Origin: Nigrospora sphaerica | Taxonomy: Eukaryota > Ascomycota > Sordariomycetes > Amphisphaeriales > Apiosporaceae | DNA: 64,000 nucleotides | Reading direction: 5' to 3' | Assembly: GCA_018287875.1 (NCBI GenBank) | Contig: JAGVVL010000018.1 | Coordinates: 3,092,501-3,156,500, forward strand | In this document: in pieces, positions 45,662 through 62,269 of the stretch | Numbering within the stretch: the first letter of the stretch is position 1 | How the letters are laid out: the number at the start of each line of letters is the position of its first letter | The notes under the pieces: generated by a model | What the model saw: the letters and a program-made list of their open reading frames with translations, nothing else | The model's database searches: none | What the model was told of the DNA's origin: nothing | Made by a program: the position numbers and the translations under genes

Positions 45662-46534
45662 GATCCGAATGGTTCGACGAGAGGTTGGATATGCGTGCGA
45701 GCTAGGTACAGAGAGTAGTTGCAAGTGAACACACGGGCGAGGTAGGAAAGAGGCTACGTCGGTTGCATCTCTGGCAACACAAGTTGATAGGAAAACACGA
45801 GACACAATGAGAAAGTGGTGCCCTGGGTCTAAACGGCTTCCGTCGGCACCTATTTCATTGGACTTGTGTCCAGTCGAATCTGATCACGCCCTATGATACC
45901 AAGTCGTGGCAATGAGTCTCATCGTCATTTGGGCCTCTGCTCGCCTCGAACGGCGAGGTAGTCCCGTCCTGCTATCAGTCGTAGATGCTCGGGATGGATG
46001 GACGGGATGGATGACATGGATGGTGGGGTATCGACTGATGCATGCACTTGGGCAAGGAATGCGGGGTGGAAACGCCACGGCTGACTGGAGCTTCAGCCCC
46101 AAATCAGGGGCAGATGCAGTGGCTCAACACTGACGACGACGTCAAGGCAGCACCGCCCCAGCCCCGATTGACCGACCTCCTACTGTATAGACTGGGAACA
46201 GCTTCCAGTGCGTGTAGCCTTGGCCGCCCATAATAAGGGATCCAGCGACCCAGCCCGACCGATGACGACCCCGCCATATTGAATCCGACCAACCACCATC
46301 CCATCCAGCCGGGGAGTTAGTTGCCTTGTCTATTGCCGGCCTCCCTGGAAACGAAGCCGACCGCCAGAGCCATTTCATTCGACCACGGCCCTCTCGCAGC
46401 CCAACCCACTGCCATAACCTCCATCGTCATCACGCCGAAAGGGGAAGCGCGTCCTCCTCTCGCGACCAATTCCCTCGATCCCGCCGTCCCCTAATCTAGA
46501 CGTCCCGAACCCCCTTCCCCCCCCGACCGGCACC
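45662..46534. other. Divergent promoter region
   Basis: About 870 bases between the leftward racemase and rightward Arp2. It contains short GATGGATGG-type repeats near 45990-46020 and C/T-rich sequence just before Arp2. No ORF of interest was seen. Confidence 0.55.
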
Positions 46535-47854
46535 ATGACGGCTCCTCCTATCGGTACGTCGGCCTCGTCGCACCGCCTGCCCCAACCCGCGCCGTGGCGC
46601 CCCCCGTGTTGTTGCTAACTGCTCGTCAGTCCTCGATGGCGGTACCGGTTTCCTGAAGGTGGGCTACGCCGCCCAGAACTTCCCCGAGTTCCAATACCCT
46701 TCCATCGTCGGACGGCCGATCCTGCGATCCGAGGAGAAGGGCGCGACCCAGGAGATCAACGATGTGGTCATCAAGGACATCATGTGCGGCGACGAGGCTG
46801 CCGCCGCTCGTACCATGCTCCAGATCAGCTACCCGATGGAGAACGGCATCGTGAAGAAGTGGGACGACATGCAGCACCTCTGGGACTACACCTTCTACGA
46901 AAAGATGAAGATGGACCCCCAGGGCCGCAAGATCCTGCTGACGGAGCCGCCCATGAACCCGCTGAGGAACCGCGAGCAGATGTGTGAGGTCATGTTCGAG
47001 CGCTACGGCTTCGGCGGTGTTTATGTGGCTATCCAGGCGGTGCTGGCCCTGTACGCCCAAGGTACGTGCGCGCCCATCCCCGGCCCCCGAGGCGGCCCAG
47101 CTGACATGACACGCGGGGGCAAGGTCTCAGTTCAGGCGTCGTCGTCGACTCGGGCGATGGTGTCACGCACATTGTGCCCGTCTACGAATCCGTCGTGCTC
47201 AACCACCTCACGCGCCGGCTCGACGTGGCGGGCCGCGACGTCACGCGCAACCTCATCTCCCTCCTGCTGCGGCGGGGCTACGCGCTGAACCGGACGGCCG
47301 ACTTCGAGACGGTGCGACAGATCAAGGAGAAGCTCTGCTACGTGTCGTACGACCTCGAGCTGGACAAGCGCCTTAGCGAGGATACGACGGTCCTGGTCGA
47401 GAGCTACACGCTGCCCGACGGGCGCGTGATCCGCGTGGGCAGCGAGCGCTTCGAGGCGGCCGAGTGCCTGTTCCAGCCGCACCTGGTCGACTGTGAGCAG
47501 CCGGGCATGGCCGAGTTCCTCTTCAACACGATCCAGGCGGCCGACGTTGACGTGCGCTCGTCGCTCTTCAAGGCCATTGTGCTGTCGGGCGGCAGCAGCA
47601 TGTACCCGGGCCTGCCGAGCCGGCTGGAGAAGGAGCTGAAGCAGCTGTGGCTGACGCGCGTGCTGGGCGGCAACCCCGAGCGCCTCAACAAGTTCAAGGT
47701 CAGGATAGAGGACCCGCCGCGCCGCCGGCACATGGTGTTTCTGGGCGGCGCGGTGCTGGCCAACATCATGGCCGACAAGGAGAGCATGTGGATCACGCCC
47801 CAGGAGTGGGCCGAGGAGGGCACGCGCGCGCTGGAGAAGCTGGGCCCGAGATAA
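46535..47854 (+). CDS. arp2: Actin-related protein Arp2 (Arp2/3 complex)
   Basis: There are three exons: 46535-46553 (19 nt), 46630-47061 and 47124-47854. The product is 393 residues, as expected for Arp2. Introns begin GTACGT, and the acceptors are GTCAG and CAAG. Actin-fold motifs are the phosphate-1 loop ([11 protein letters not shown]), LTEPPMNP, the phosphate-2 loop ([14 protein letters not shown]) and LSGGSS with the MYPGLP segment. It differs from actin by the Arp2-type insertions. Within the Arp2/3 complex it makes branched actin filaments for endocytic patches and tip growth. The 19-nt first exon holds only the start and six codons, and the reading frame cannot be completed without it. 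Confidence 0.95.
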
Positions 47855-49149
47855 AGAGGCGGCGGCGGATGAAGGCCTGCGAAGGCGCACAGTGTGTAGA
47901 TGGGTCTGATAGGCACCACTTCCGAGCGTGTGAACATGACGACGGGAGTCGGGGCGGGCGAGGTAGGAATGGGTAGCCGTGTACGTCTGCGCTACTAGTA
48001 AAACACACATCCATACATCTACAGGTGCCTACCTCTGTTCCATCACGTAGTGGTGGTTCCCGACCGTGGGCAATGAAAGGCCGGATTCAGCGCTGAATCG
48101 GGCCACCAGCCCAAAGCCGAATTAACCTAACTAGAACCCTGGGTGAGGATTAATCGATACGAGCTATGTGACAGTTGAAATGTCCAGCTCGATGTTGAGG
48201 AACTTTAGAAAGTGGAAGTGAGTTGAAATTACGGCTCATTCCCCAAACGGCCGCTATGATGCCGCTGGAACACACTGGGTAGGTAGGGTAGCTGACGCTG
48301 GGCTCATGACTCTAGATCGGGAAGTTGCAACGCCACTTCCGTACTCCAATTAAGGGTCTCGGGCTCCGGGACACTAGCCACCTACAACGTGGACACGGCC
48401 ATCATCAATCATCCTGCAACTATTCTCACCTCTTGTTTGCACGGGCATCAACCATCGCTCAACTTCATCGTCGTGTTTTCCCGCCTCGTACGGAAACCGC
48501 AGACCAGTTTGATTTCTGTTCTGTCATCGGGGGTGTCGGGCAGCTTGCGCGCTCCCATACCATCAGTGGGTCTGGTAGGGAGAGAGAGAAGTAGGTAGTC
48601 GGAAATACCGACGACGACGACGACGCCGACGCCGACGCCGACAACAACGGCGGGCGAGATATCGCAACCACAAACCCCTCACACTTCCCCCAGCGCCACT
48701 CGTGGGAAGTTATTTGGCAGCCGGCAGTTGTTTGGTCAGCTGGGACGCCCGGGCGGCCAGTCGCTTCACTTCTTCCCTTGCTTCCGATTTGCTATTCTTT
48801 GAACTGGTGCCGCGCCTTGCTTGTGCGAGCGTCGCCTTCGCCTTGCCTGGCCACCCGCGCACTTGCCCGCCTCGATCTCTCCCGACTTCCACGCGGCTGG
48901 GTCCTGCTTCGGGGCTGGCGGAATCAAACCCTGAGTCTTTGGGCACATTAACGCCCGTTACCGAGCCGGAAAGCGAGACACGCACCAAAGCACTTGTGCG
49001 CCGCTCCCTCTCTGGGGCCGGGTAGTCCCGCAAACGCATTCCGACACCGACTCCCTCTTCTTTTGCTTTCCGTTCTACCTCTTTCGTCCCACGCGGTAAT
49101 CTAGGCCGCCTTACGCGGGACGGGAACGCTGCCGCCTGTGGCCGGCGTC
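47855..49149. other. Intergenic, leader of SSN3
   Basis: About 1.3 kb. A GAC/GCC trinucleotide-rich run lies at about 48609-48655, inside the likely 5' untranslated region of SSN3. The ORFs at 48325-49039 have no domain. Confidence 0.5.
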
Positions 49150-50880
49150 ATGAGCCATACCAACCCGCCCTCCGGGGCCTCCGGCTCGGGCTCTATGCGC
49201 GGCCAGGGTCTTAAGAGATCGGTTCAGGCTGCATTTGAAGGTATGTTTTTCGAGACGAGCAGGCTTCCTCTTGATGAACGGGTTTGGCCAACACCGTGCT
49301 GCCCCCGTGCACAGGAAGCTGCGGTCTTTCCTACTCGCCCCCCCCCTTTCTCCTATCTCGACATCGTGCTTGTACCGGGGTTTGCAGTTGTCATCTCCTC
49401 TTGAAGCGCCGTGTTCTGGTTTACCCTCTGCGCCGGTACGCTTCAAGGGCGAACCGTGCCGAAGAGCAACGTCTCACCCCCTACCCCCTGACCTCCTACC
49501 AGGAGGCACCCCCCCCCTTCCTCCCCGGCAACTACATGCCACCGGCTTTGTGCCTCCCTTGAGCACTTGTTAGCACACCACCTTGTTGTGTAAAACCCGT
49601 CGGGCTGACTAGCACTGCCAGATACAGCACCGGACCGTCTCAGCACCACTTACCAGTCCAAGGTCCGCGTTATTGACAGGTACAAAGTTATCGGCTTCAT
49701 TAGTAGCGGAACCTATGGTCGCGTCTACAAGGCGGTCGGTCGTCAGGGCCAGCCCGGCGAGTTCGCCATCAAGAAGTTCAAACCCGACAAGGAGGGCGAG
49801 CAGATCCAGTACACGGGCATCTCCCAGTCCGCCGTCCGTGAAATGGCGCTCTGCTCCGAGTTAAGCAACGTTAACGTCATCCGCCTTGTCGAGATCATCC
49901 TTGAGGACAAGTGCATTTTCATGGTTTTCGAGTATGCCGAGCACGATCTATTGCAGATCATCCACCACCACACGCAAAACCCACGCCATCCCATCCCTCC
50001 GGCGACCGTTAAGAGTATCATGTTCCAGCTCCTCAACGGTTGCCAGTATCTCCACGCGAACTGGGTGCTTCATCGAGACTTGAAGCCCGCCAATATCATG
50101 GTCACATCGTCCGGTCAGGTCAAAATCGGTGACTTGGGCCTGGCCCGCCTGTGCCACAAGCCGCTGCACTCCCTTTACAGCGGCGATAAGGTGGTCGTGA
50201 CCATATGGTATCGTGCTCCTGAGTTGTTGCTGGGCAGTCGGCACTACACACCGGCCATCGACATGTGGGCCGTGGGTTGTATCTTTGCCGAGCTTCTTTC
50301 CCTACGCCCCATCTTCAAGGGCGAGGAGGCGAAGATGGATTCGAAGAAGACGGTTCCTTTCCAGCGGAACCAGATGCAAAAGATTGTCGACATTATGGGC
50401 ATGCCCACCAAGGAGCGTTGGCCGTATCTGACCAGCATGATTGAGTATAACGGCCTGAGTCTTCTGCAGCCGCCCATGATGCACCACCACTCGCACCACC
50501 ACCACAATAGCAAGGCGGCCTCGACGTCACATCTCGAGAAGTGGTACTACAGCACCATCGGCGCCCATTCATCGACGTCGTCCCCGGCGTCTAACAACAG
50601 CCTCGCCTCGCTCGGGCACGAGGGCTACAAGCTCCTCGCCGGTCTGCTTGAGTACGACCCCGAGAAGCGCCTCACGGCCCAGCAGGCCCTGCAGCACCCC
50701 TTCTTCAGCACGGGCGACAAAGTGAGCAACAACTGCTTCGAGGGTCTGAAGACGTCGTACCCCCAGCGCCGCGTCAGCCAGGACGACAACGACATCCGGA
50801 CCTCGTCGCTGCCCGGCACCAAGCGGTCGGGTCTCCCCGACGACAGCCTACGTCCCGTCAAGAGGGTCAAAGATGCCTAG
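49150..50880 (+). CDS. SSN3: Cyclin-dependent kinase 8 (Mediator kinase Ssn3)
   Basis: Two exons, 49150-49240 and 49622-50880, are separated by an unusually long 381-nt intron (donor GTATGT, acceptor GCCAG). The product is 449 residues. Protein-kinase motifs are the glycine loop [11 protein letters not shown], catalytic Lys in FAIKKF, the cyclin-binding helix [15 protein letters not shown] (about residue 180), DLGLAR and the [13 protein letters not shown] helix. The DLG in place of DFG and the SQSAVRE helix are typical of fungal Cdk8/Ssn3. A His-rich insert (about 320-335) and a C-terminal basic tail follow. With cyclin C it forms the Mediator kinase module, which represses or tunes transcription. 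Confidence 0.95.
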
Positions 50881-51063
50881 TTCCAATATTGCTGCTCTTT
50901 CTAATAGTCGCGAGCGGCCGGTCCGTCTTTCAAGCTTTCATGGCCTGCCGTTGGCCGTGGGTGACTGTGGCGATGGCCTCCCTGTAATTGATGGGCGTTT
51001 TGTTTATTCGGGTCTTTGTGTCGGGATTTCGCGACATTGGGTATACAGGCTTAGAGGGGTAGT

Positions 51064-51131
51064 AGCAAATTATACGCTGTTGCCATAGCGGGAGCAAATT
51101 ATACGCTGTTGCCATAGCGGTAGCAAATTAC
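51064..51131 (+). repeat. 29-bp tandem repeat (two and a third copies)
   Basis: Copies start at 51064, 51093 and 51122 and share AGCAAATTATACGCTGTTGC. The third copy has diverged after ten bases. The repeat lies about 180 bases after the SSN3 stop. Confidence 0.8.
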
Positions 51132-51567
51132 ACACTATCATCATGCGGGGCCCTGGTGGAAAATAGTCGCCATGATACAGGAGTCATCGCGGGGCTGGAC
51201 GCCGAATACCCCTGGGTGCCTGCCGCGAACAAGAATCGGTACGACGGGCATACGAGGACAGAAAAGTCGCACACCCTTTCCCCCGAGCGGGCCTCGGCAC
51301 CATCTCGTCTCGGGACTCTGGCGGTGCTTCACCACCCCCTCCCCGCCGCCGCCCCCCTTTTGAGAGCCCGGCCGCAAGATTTGCCAGTAGAGCCGTGATC
51401 GGCAGTCCACCGAACAGGCCCCAGGACTCCCCGCCTGGGACAACCGGGACCCGACACTAGGGTAGGTGTAGTTAACTGATCACTTGGCATAGGAGTCAAA
51501 GTCGGCCGGCGGCGGCGGCGGCGCGCGTACGCGCTAAACGGCACGGTACCCCTCCCAGGCACAGGTG

Positions 51568-51574
51568 TATAAAA
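51568..51574 (+). promoter_or_regulatory. TATA box before a short ORF
   Basis: TATAAAA follows ACAGGTG and precedes a C/T-rich leader. It suggests a promoter reading to the right in an otherwise unannotated stretch. Confidence 0.4.
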
Positions 51575-51729
51575 GGACACTGGAATGCGGTATCAACCCT
51601 TTGCTCTCTTTGCGAAATCTCTTCACGGCCCTTCCTCAAAAAAGCTCTCTGTTTGGTCGCCACGCGAAGAAACACAAAATTGCTCCGCTCTGCTATAATC
51701 ACACTGTCGGCAGCCCGGGCACGGTGGCG

Positions 51730-51960
51730 ATGAGCATCTCTTCCAAACTCCGGGCCAGCCTCCGCCCCGTATCCGGTTTCGTTCCGGTCCGCTGGACCGT
51801 CCATCACTCTCCTCTCGCCCCGGTGCAGAAGAAAAGACGCGCCGCCAGCTCCGTCTGCCAAGCAAGAGGCCGTGCCTCAGTTACCATCCTCCCTGCTCTG
51901 CTGTATGCGTGCGTCCGAACCGACGCCAGTCCCACCATCGTCGCTACCGCTTTCTGCTGA
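51730..51960 (+). CDS. Possible small ORF, 76 residues, unknown
   Basis: The ATG at 51730 lies 156 bases after the TATA box. Third codon positions are mostly C or G for the first 60 codons. The product is Arg/Ser/Val-rich with a basic N-terminus, no domain and no signal peptide. It could be a short gene, the first exon of a longer gene, or chance. Another overlapping short frame starts at about 51905. No family was recognised. Confidence 0.2.
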   Translation: MSISSKLRASLRPVSGFVPVRWTVHHSPLAPVQKKRRAASSVCQARGRASVTILPALLYACVRTDASPTIVATAFC

Positions 51961-52507
51961 CCGCCTCGCGGCCTCGCCCATTGCTCTTCCTCGCCCATCA
52001 TGCCGACTCACCTCCAATCGCGTCACATTGCAGCAAATCATGCCGCGCCGAGCCTCCGGCCAGGCAAAGCAAACTTATTAAGTAAGGTATAAAAATAGTG
52101 TGGAGAAGAAAAGAGAAAGGGATGGGAGCGCGGAGACCAAAGGTTGTTCCGGGGTTCTTTCGGAGAAAAGAGTTGTCAAGGCGCCAGAAGAGCGCCGCGC
52201 ACGATGCTTCTGTCGTTTGGTTTGGGGTTGTGCCAGTTCGAATCGTGGCTGGTGCGCGGTTCCGCGTAACCGTCCCGAGGTTGGTACGCAGGGAGTAGTC
52301 GCAGTGCCCCTGTGTGTGCGGGTGTAAGTTCGATTGTGTACAGCGCGGGCGCGAAACGGTTCGGGACATCTTTTCGTGTGTTGGTGTGTCTGTGGTATAT
52401 GTGTCTTTTTTCTCTCTCTGATCAAATTAAGCTCCGCGCTCCGTGGCGGGCATGGCGGCGTCGGCGGATACGTCGTGGCCGTCATGGTCCAGCAGGGCAG
52501 GAGGCTT

Positions 52508-56919
<4,412 letters not shown>

Positions 56920-58846
56920 ATGGCACTGTTCCCGTGGGATGTCACATCGACGGTCGTCATAGTGCTTGGCCTGGTGAGCACCCCCCTTTTCCTCTGTTGG
57001 GCGAGAGCGTGGCTGAGCGCAGTTTAGACCGTGGTCTACCTCGTCGGCACTGCCATCTACGAGACGAAGATCCACCCACTCAGTAGTTTCCCCGGTCCTA
57101 CAATCTGTGCCCTTACCCGTATGCCTTTTTGGTGGACATATGTCCGAGGTAACCAGGCGACCTGGATCCGGAGGCTCCACGCCATCTACGGACCGGTCGT
57201 GCGTTATGGGCCAACGGAGCTCAGCTACATCGACAAGGCGGCCTGGAAAGATATATACGGGTATAAGAAGGGGGGCAACGAGGCACTCAAGGACCTGGCC
57301 TTCCAGGCCGAGTCCCCCAACGGGGCCGTGACCATCATCGCGGCCGACCATGAGCCCCACGCCCGTCTCCGGCGGGCCTTCTCGTCGGCCTTCACCGAAA
57401 AGGCGCTGCGGCAGCAGGAGCCCCTTTTCCAGTCGTACGCGAGCCTGATGGTGGCCAAGCTCGACGCCGCGCGGGGCCGGCCCCTCGACCTGGCCAAGAT
57501 GTTCAACTTTGTCACCTTTGACTCCATGGCGGACCTGACGTTTGGCGAGCCGCTCGGCCTGCTCGAGACGGGCGCCTACACGGACTGGGTGGCGTCCCTC
57601 TTCGACTCGGTGAGCGTGATGCCCTTCTTCTTCCTGCTCCGCTTCTACCCGCTGCTGCGGACGCTGCAGCGGTGGTTCGAGCCGCGCGCGCTGACGGCGC
57701 GGCGCCTCGCCAACTTCCGCTACTCGACGGTGCGCGTCGACGGGCGGCTGGCGCGCGGCGCCGCCAAGCCCGACATCTGGAGCCTCGCCCTCGGCCGCGA
57801 CGCCGACCGCCCGGCCCTCTCGCTCGCCGAGATGCACTGCAACGCCGAGCTGCTCATGCTCGCCGGCACCGAGACCACGTCGACCTGGCTCTCGGGTCTC
57901 GTCTACCTGCTGCTCCGGAACCCCGACCGCCTCGCCCGCCTGCGCGCCGAGATCGACGCCGCCGCCGACGCCGCCGCCGCCGACGGGGCCCCCGCGTTCT
58001 CCTTCGGCCGCCTCGCGACCCTGCCCTACCTCAACGCTTGCCTCGACGAGGCCCTGCGCATCTACCCGCCCGCCCCCCTCGCCCAGCCGCGCATCGTCTC
58101 GCGCCGCGAGGGCCGCGAGGTCGCGGGCTGCTGGGTGCCGCCAGGCGTACGTGTGCCCGCTGTTTCTTTCTCGTCCCCCCCTTCTTTCTTCTTGCCTCAG
58201 CCCTCTTCCCCCCCCCCTTTTCCTTTATCCGCTCCTTTCTTTCTTCGTCGCCGAGGAAGAAAGGGGAAAAGGAAAGAGCCCCGTTTTGCTGACCAGTTCT
58301 CGCCCGCTCGCAGACCACGGTATCGGTTCCCCACCTGGCCGCCTACCGCAGCGCCGCCAACTTCAAGAGCCCCGAGCGCTTCGTGCCGGAGCGCTGGCTC
58401 GGCGACCCCGAGTACGCCGACGACCAGCGCGACGTCTTCAAGCCCTTTTCCTACGGCCCGCGGGGCTGCTTGGGCCAACGGTAAGCCTGCCCCCCTTCCT
58501 TCCTTTGCTTCGACCCGCTCCCTCGCCTCCTCTGCCTTCCGACCCGAGGCGGGGAAGCGACCACCGTCTTCTCATCTTCCCTTCTCCGCTCGCTTCCGGT
58601 TTTGCTTACGCCGACGTCCCTCCCCTTTGTCCCCCCCCCTTTAGCATGGCCTACCACCAGGGCCGGCTCCTCGCCGCCCAAGTCCTGTACAACTTCGACA
58701 TCGAGCTGTGCGACCCGGCCCGCAACTGGATGGACCAAAAGATCTTCATCCTCTGGGACAAGACGCCGCTCATGTGCAGCGTGCGGCGGCGCGGCAGCTC
58801 CGCGCCCGCCGCGCCCGCGTGGCGGGGCGGCGTCGAGACCGTCTAG
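56920..58846 (+). CDS. Cytochrome P450 monooxygenase
   Basis: There are four exons: 56920-56973, 57028-58146, 58314-58480 and 58645-58846. The product is 513 residues. A short first exon holds the start of the membrane anchor, and a hydrophobic segment follows the start. P450 motifs are all present: I-helix AGTETTS near 296, ExxR (EALR) near 357, PERW, and the haem loop FSYGPRGCLG with Cys near 442. It resembles fungal ER-bound class II P450s of secondary metabolism, and the substrate cannot be told. The last introns (167 and 164 nt) are long and C/T-rich. It is tail-to-tail with a second P450 364 bases away. Confidence 0.93.
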
Positions 58847-59209
58847 CCGGCCGTCCCCGCGGATGATGCAAACAAACCGGGCGGGGGATGGGCCACGGGG
58901 AGTGCGTGGGTTTCGGCGTTAGGTCGGTTCGTCGTGGGTCATGCACGGCATGGATGGGATATCGAGAAAGCGCAGATAGGGGTGCCGAACCGCAAAGGGT
59001 CGCGTATTCGGGCCACTTGATGGGATTTCGTGTAAGCAACTGTGAAACCAAGGCCCTTGCGCAATATACCGGTGGCACTTGATTAGGATACCCGTTCGCA
59101 TATTCTCCCTCGGCTTAAAGCGACAACTAATCCGCTGGCCTCAACACCCCCATCCCCCTTCCTCCCGGACCCTTCCGGGGGGGCCAACCCTACAACTTCG
59201 GGTCTCAGT
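58847..59209. other. Shared 3' region of two P450 genes
   Basis: 363 bases between the convergent P450 stop codons. No ORF or repeat of note was seen. Confidence 0.6.
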
Positions 59210-61193
59210 TCATGCTGCGGTTGGTAGCGGCGCGGCCACGGTGACGCGCATGTGCAGACCCGAATCCCGGAACATGTTGTAGTTTTCCGACTGGACCGGG
59301 TTCTCGGGGTTCAGGAGCTGCCAGTCGAAGTGGCGCATGAGCTAGCAGGAGGAAAGAAATTCGTCAGTCACCGCGCGTTTCTCCTCTTCCTCGTCTCGCG
59401 CTGCCTGCATTCTTCCTCCTCCGGAAGGAGAAAGGGAAAACCTTACCTCGAAAATGGCCTTGTTGAGCTCCAAGAAGGCCACGGGCTTGCCGGCGCACAT
59501 GTAGCGGCCGTAGCCAAAGTTGAGCTCGACGTCGCGGCGCAGGTCGGCGGGGTCGCGGGCGCCGGCGGCGCCGGCCTCTAGGAAGCGCTCGGGGCGGAAG
59601 ACGTGGGCGTCGGGGCCGAAGAGGGCGGGGTCGCGCAGCATGGCGCCCGGGTTGAGGGCGACGCTGGTGCCGGCGGGCAGGGCGACGCCGGCGATGACGT
59701 CCCCGCCGGCCGGCACCTCTTTGGCGTGCTGGCCCGTCGTCACGGGCCGCGCCCGCAGGCCCTCGTACACGACCGCCTGCAGGTACGGCAGCGCCCGGGC
59801 CTGGACCAGCGAGATGACGGCCTCGCCGTCGCCGCCGCCGTGCCCCGTCGCCGGCGGCGCTCGTCCCGACGCCACCGCCGCCGCAATCTCCGCCTTGAGC
59901 CGCCCATACACCCGCGGGCACGCCGTGATGTGGAAAAGCGTCATTCGCAGCACCGACGCCGTCGTGTCGGACCCCGCCACGAACATGAAGAGCGCCTCGG
60001 TTTCGCACTGCGCCTGCGTGAGGCCGTGGCGCATGAAGGAGCCCTGGGCGGCGTTGGCTTGGGGTTAGCTGGGTGGTTGGGTGGCGGATCGAGAAGGACC
60101 AGAAAAAGGAAGGGGGAGGGACGCACCAGCATGTCCTGCGTCGGGCACTCCTTGTCTGCAAAGCGCGAGCGAACAAAGTCGTTCGTAAGCCTGTTTCATA
60201 TCACAGACACCCCCTCGCTGTCAGCGTTGCGTCCCGTGTCTGGATCCCCTCGGGGAGGGCTTGCGTCGGGGATCCCTTACTTCATCATGAGGCCCAGGCC
60301 CTCGGCGTCGGTCTCGCGCGGGCCGAAGAAGCGCAGGAACAGGGGCGAATAGACGATGGCGCGCATCCAGGGCACGTCCGAGAAGAGGTTGATGAGGGGC
60401 AGGCGGTCGCCGACGGCGCGGAAGAGGCCGACGACGTCGGCGTCGGCGGCAAGGCAGCCGAACTCGGCGCCCAGCGCGATCTTGGAGATGACGTCGAGGG
60501 TGAAGTGGCCGAGGACGTCGACGATGGGGCAGGGCGTGAAGCGGCCGCCGTCGCCGTCGCCGGCGCCGGCGTACTTGCGCCGCAGGAGCCGCACCAGCGC
60601 GGCGACCTGCCCGTCCACGGCGGCCTCGAGCGCCGGCGTCTCGCGCCCGCTGTACGCCGGCGCCAGCCGCGCCTTGAAGGCGTCGTGCGCGCGTGGGTGC
60701 TTCTCCATGAAAAGCGTGGGTGTGTACGGGTTCAGCCGCCCGCCATTCACCCACTCCGCCTTGGGCCAGTTCCCCTGCGACGCCGACATGCGCCGGAACG
60801 CCTCGGCGTCGCTCGTCATGACATCGTTGGGCCCGATGCGCACCAGCGGCCCGTATCGCTTGTCCAGGTCCTGAGAGGAGAAGAATCCAGGGTTCAGTAC
60901 GTGTTACCTCGAGGACACGGAGAGAGGGTCGGTCCTTGGGGGGAGAACCTCCCTCCCCGGAAGGGGTTTCTTGTTTTCTTTCTTACCAGGTACTTGGTGT
61001 ACGTCTGTCCACCGTACGACACGCGCGCCAACCACAAGTAGCTGAAAGACGCCAGCCACGGGCCCGGCACGTGCCGCAGCCGCTGCCAGTAGTAGATCGC
61101 CGACCCAACGTACCAGGCGACCAGGAGGCCTAGCCCGACGACCGGGAGCGAGAGGGAAGAGGGGAGAGGCGTCGTTATGGGGAGAAACGTCAT
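59210..61193 (-). CDS. Cytochrome P450 monooxygenase (second)
   Basis: There are five exons: 61193-60987, 60870-60281, 60190-60127, 60043-59447 and 59341-59210. The product is 529 residues. Donors are GTAAGA, GTAAGG, GTGCGT and GTAAGG, and all junctions keep phase. An N-terminal membrane anchor (about 15-35) is followed by a Pro-rich hinge (HVPGPW). The I-helix has AGSDTTA near 308, ExxR is EGLR near 380, then PERF and the haem loop FGYGRYMCAGK with Cys near 469. Sequence is closer to pisatin-demethylase-like fungal P450s than to its neighbour, so the pair is not a recent tandem copy. The 64-nt third exon would be missed by simple ORF calling. Confidence 0.92.
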
Positions 61194-62269
61194 GGTGTTT
61201 TGTGTCGGTGCGGGCCGGGCTTGTTTTGTTCTTTCGCTGCCTACGTGCGCAAACTGTGCCAACGTCCTGCCAATTTTGCGCCGTGGCCTCTCTTCTCATG
61301 CGCAGGTCCGGCAGGGACGGGAAAGACGAGGAGGGCTCGAGGCGGGTTGATATAAGGAGGAAAGGAAACAACGCTGACACTACCGGGCCATGACGCAGCA
61401 CCAATCTATCTTCTTGAACATGCAATCTGGATTTGTCCTCTTTTGTTTTCCCCCGCTGCTACCCCTCCTTCCCCTCCGTCCATTGTGATGCATCGGGGAT
61501 GCTACCAGTCGCAGCTTGACTTGATAGGGGTAGCTGCAGACAGAGGTCACCGGGCCAGTTTCAGAGGCATGGATGCCATCTATCTTTCAGACGACGAAAC
61601 CCCCACGTAAGCCGATCGGACAGCGGGAATGGGACCGGCCGCACCCGCCTGGCACTCTCCCCTCCTTTGACGTGAAGAGAGGGGGCGGTCTTGCTTGTAT
61701 ACAAGTGCTTACTTGCGACCGGGGTGTGGGTGGGTGCGTGTCTGTGTCTCGGCCGAAAATCGTGGAAACGGTAATCTAAATCAAGGTGGCACACGTCCTC
61801 AAGCGAGGGCAGATGCAGAGTTACATGCGATCTTTGCCGAGTGCCCATAAGAGTGCAGTATCGATATCGGCAGATAGACCGAAGTGGCAGGTCGCTTGTC
61901 GCGTCAACCCGGCACGACAGGCCGACCGGGGGCAACAGTCGTGCCCCACATACAGTGAATAGTCGGCGATACAATCTTAAACTAGCAGTCATTTCCTCGA
62001 CGTTCGAAAGAGGAAATCCGTCCTCATCAACCCCGCGAAACAGGACGAGTCGATTGGCCTGCAGGTGGGAACAAGATCCGGGCGTGACGTGCCGCAGGAG
62101 ATGGCCTGATGAGTGGGATTTTGCCCAGCCGGGCAGCCGGACTACGCCCCGACCAGTCCAGCAAAGGCACAGTCCCAATGGGCCTGTAGTGTCAACTAAA
62201 AGCAGTGGTGGGGACCCGGGCTGTATCAGCAAAATCGATGTTGAGTCCAGCCGGGGCCGGACCGCTTTG
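61194..62269. other. Intergenic between a P450 promoter and the PPIL4-like 3' end
   Basis: About 1.1 kb, with no gene supported on either strand. The plus-strand ORF that begins at 61841 runs antisense through the PPIL4-like gene and is a shadow. Confidence 0.55.

Larger units (their letters stand above)
50881..52507. other. Intergenic with a 29-bp repeat and a possible small ORF
   Basis: About 1.6 kb between convergent SSN3 and Arf6. It contains a 29-bp tandem repeat near the SSN3 3' end and a TATA box plus short ORF (both listed separately). No other gene was seen. Confidence 0.5.

Noticed and set aside
47132..48010. 292-codon minus-strand ORF
   Set aside because: It is the antisense shadow of Arp2 with no domain.
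52222..52262. tRNA-like TTCGAAT loop
   Set aside because: The five-base stem expected around the loop does not pair beyond one base, and no acceptor stem was found.
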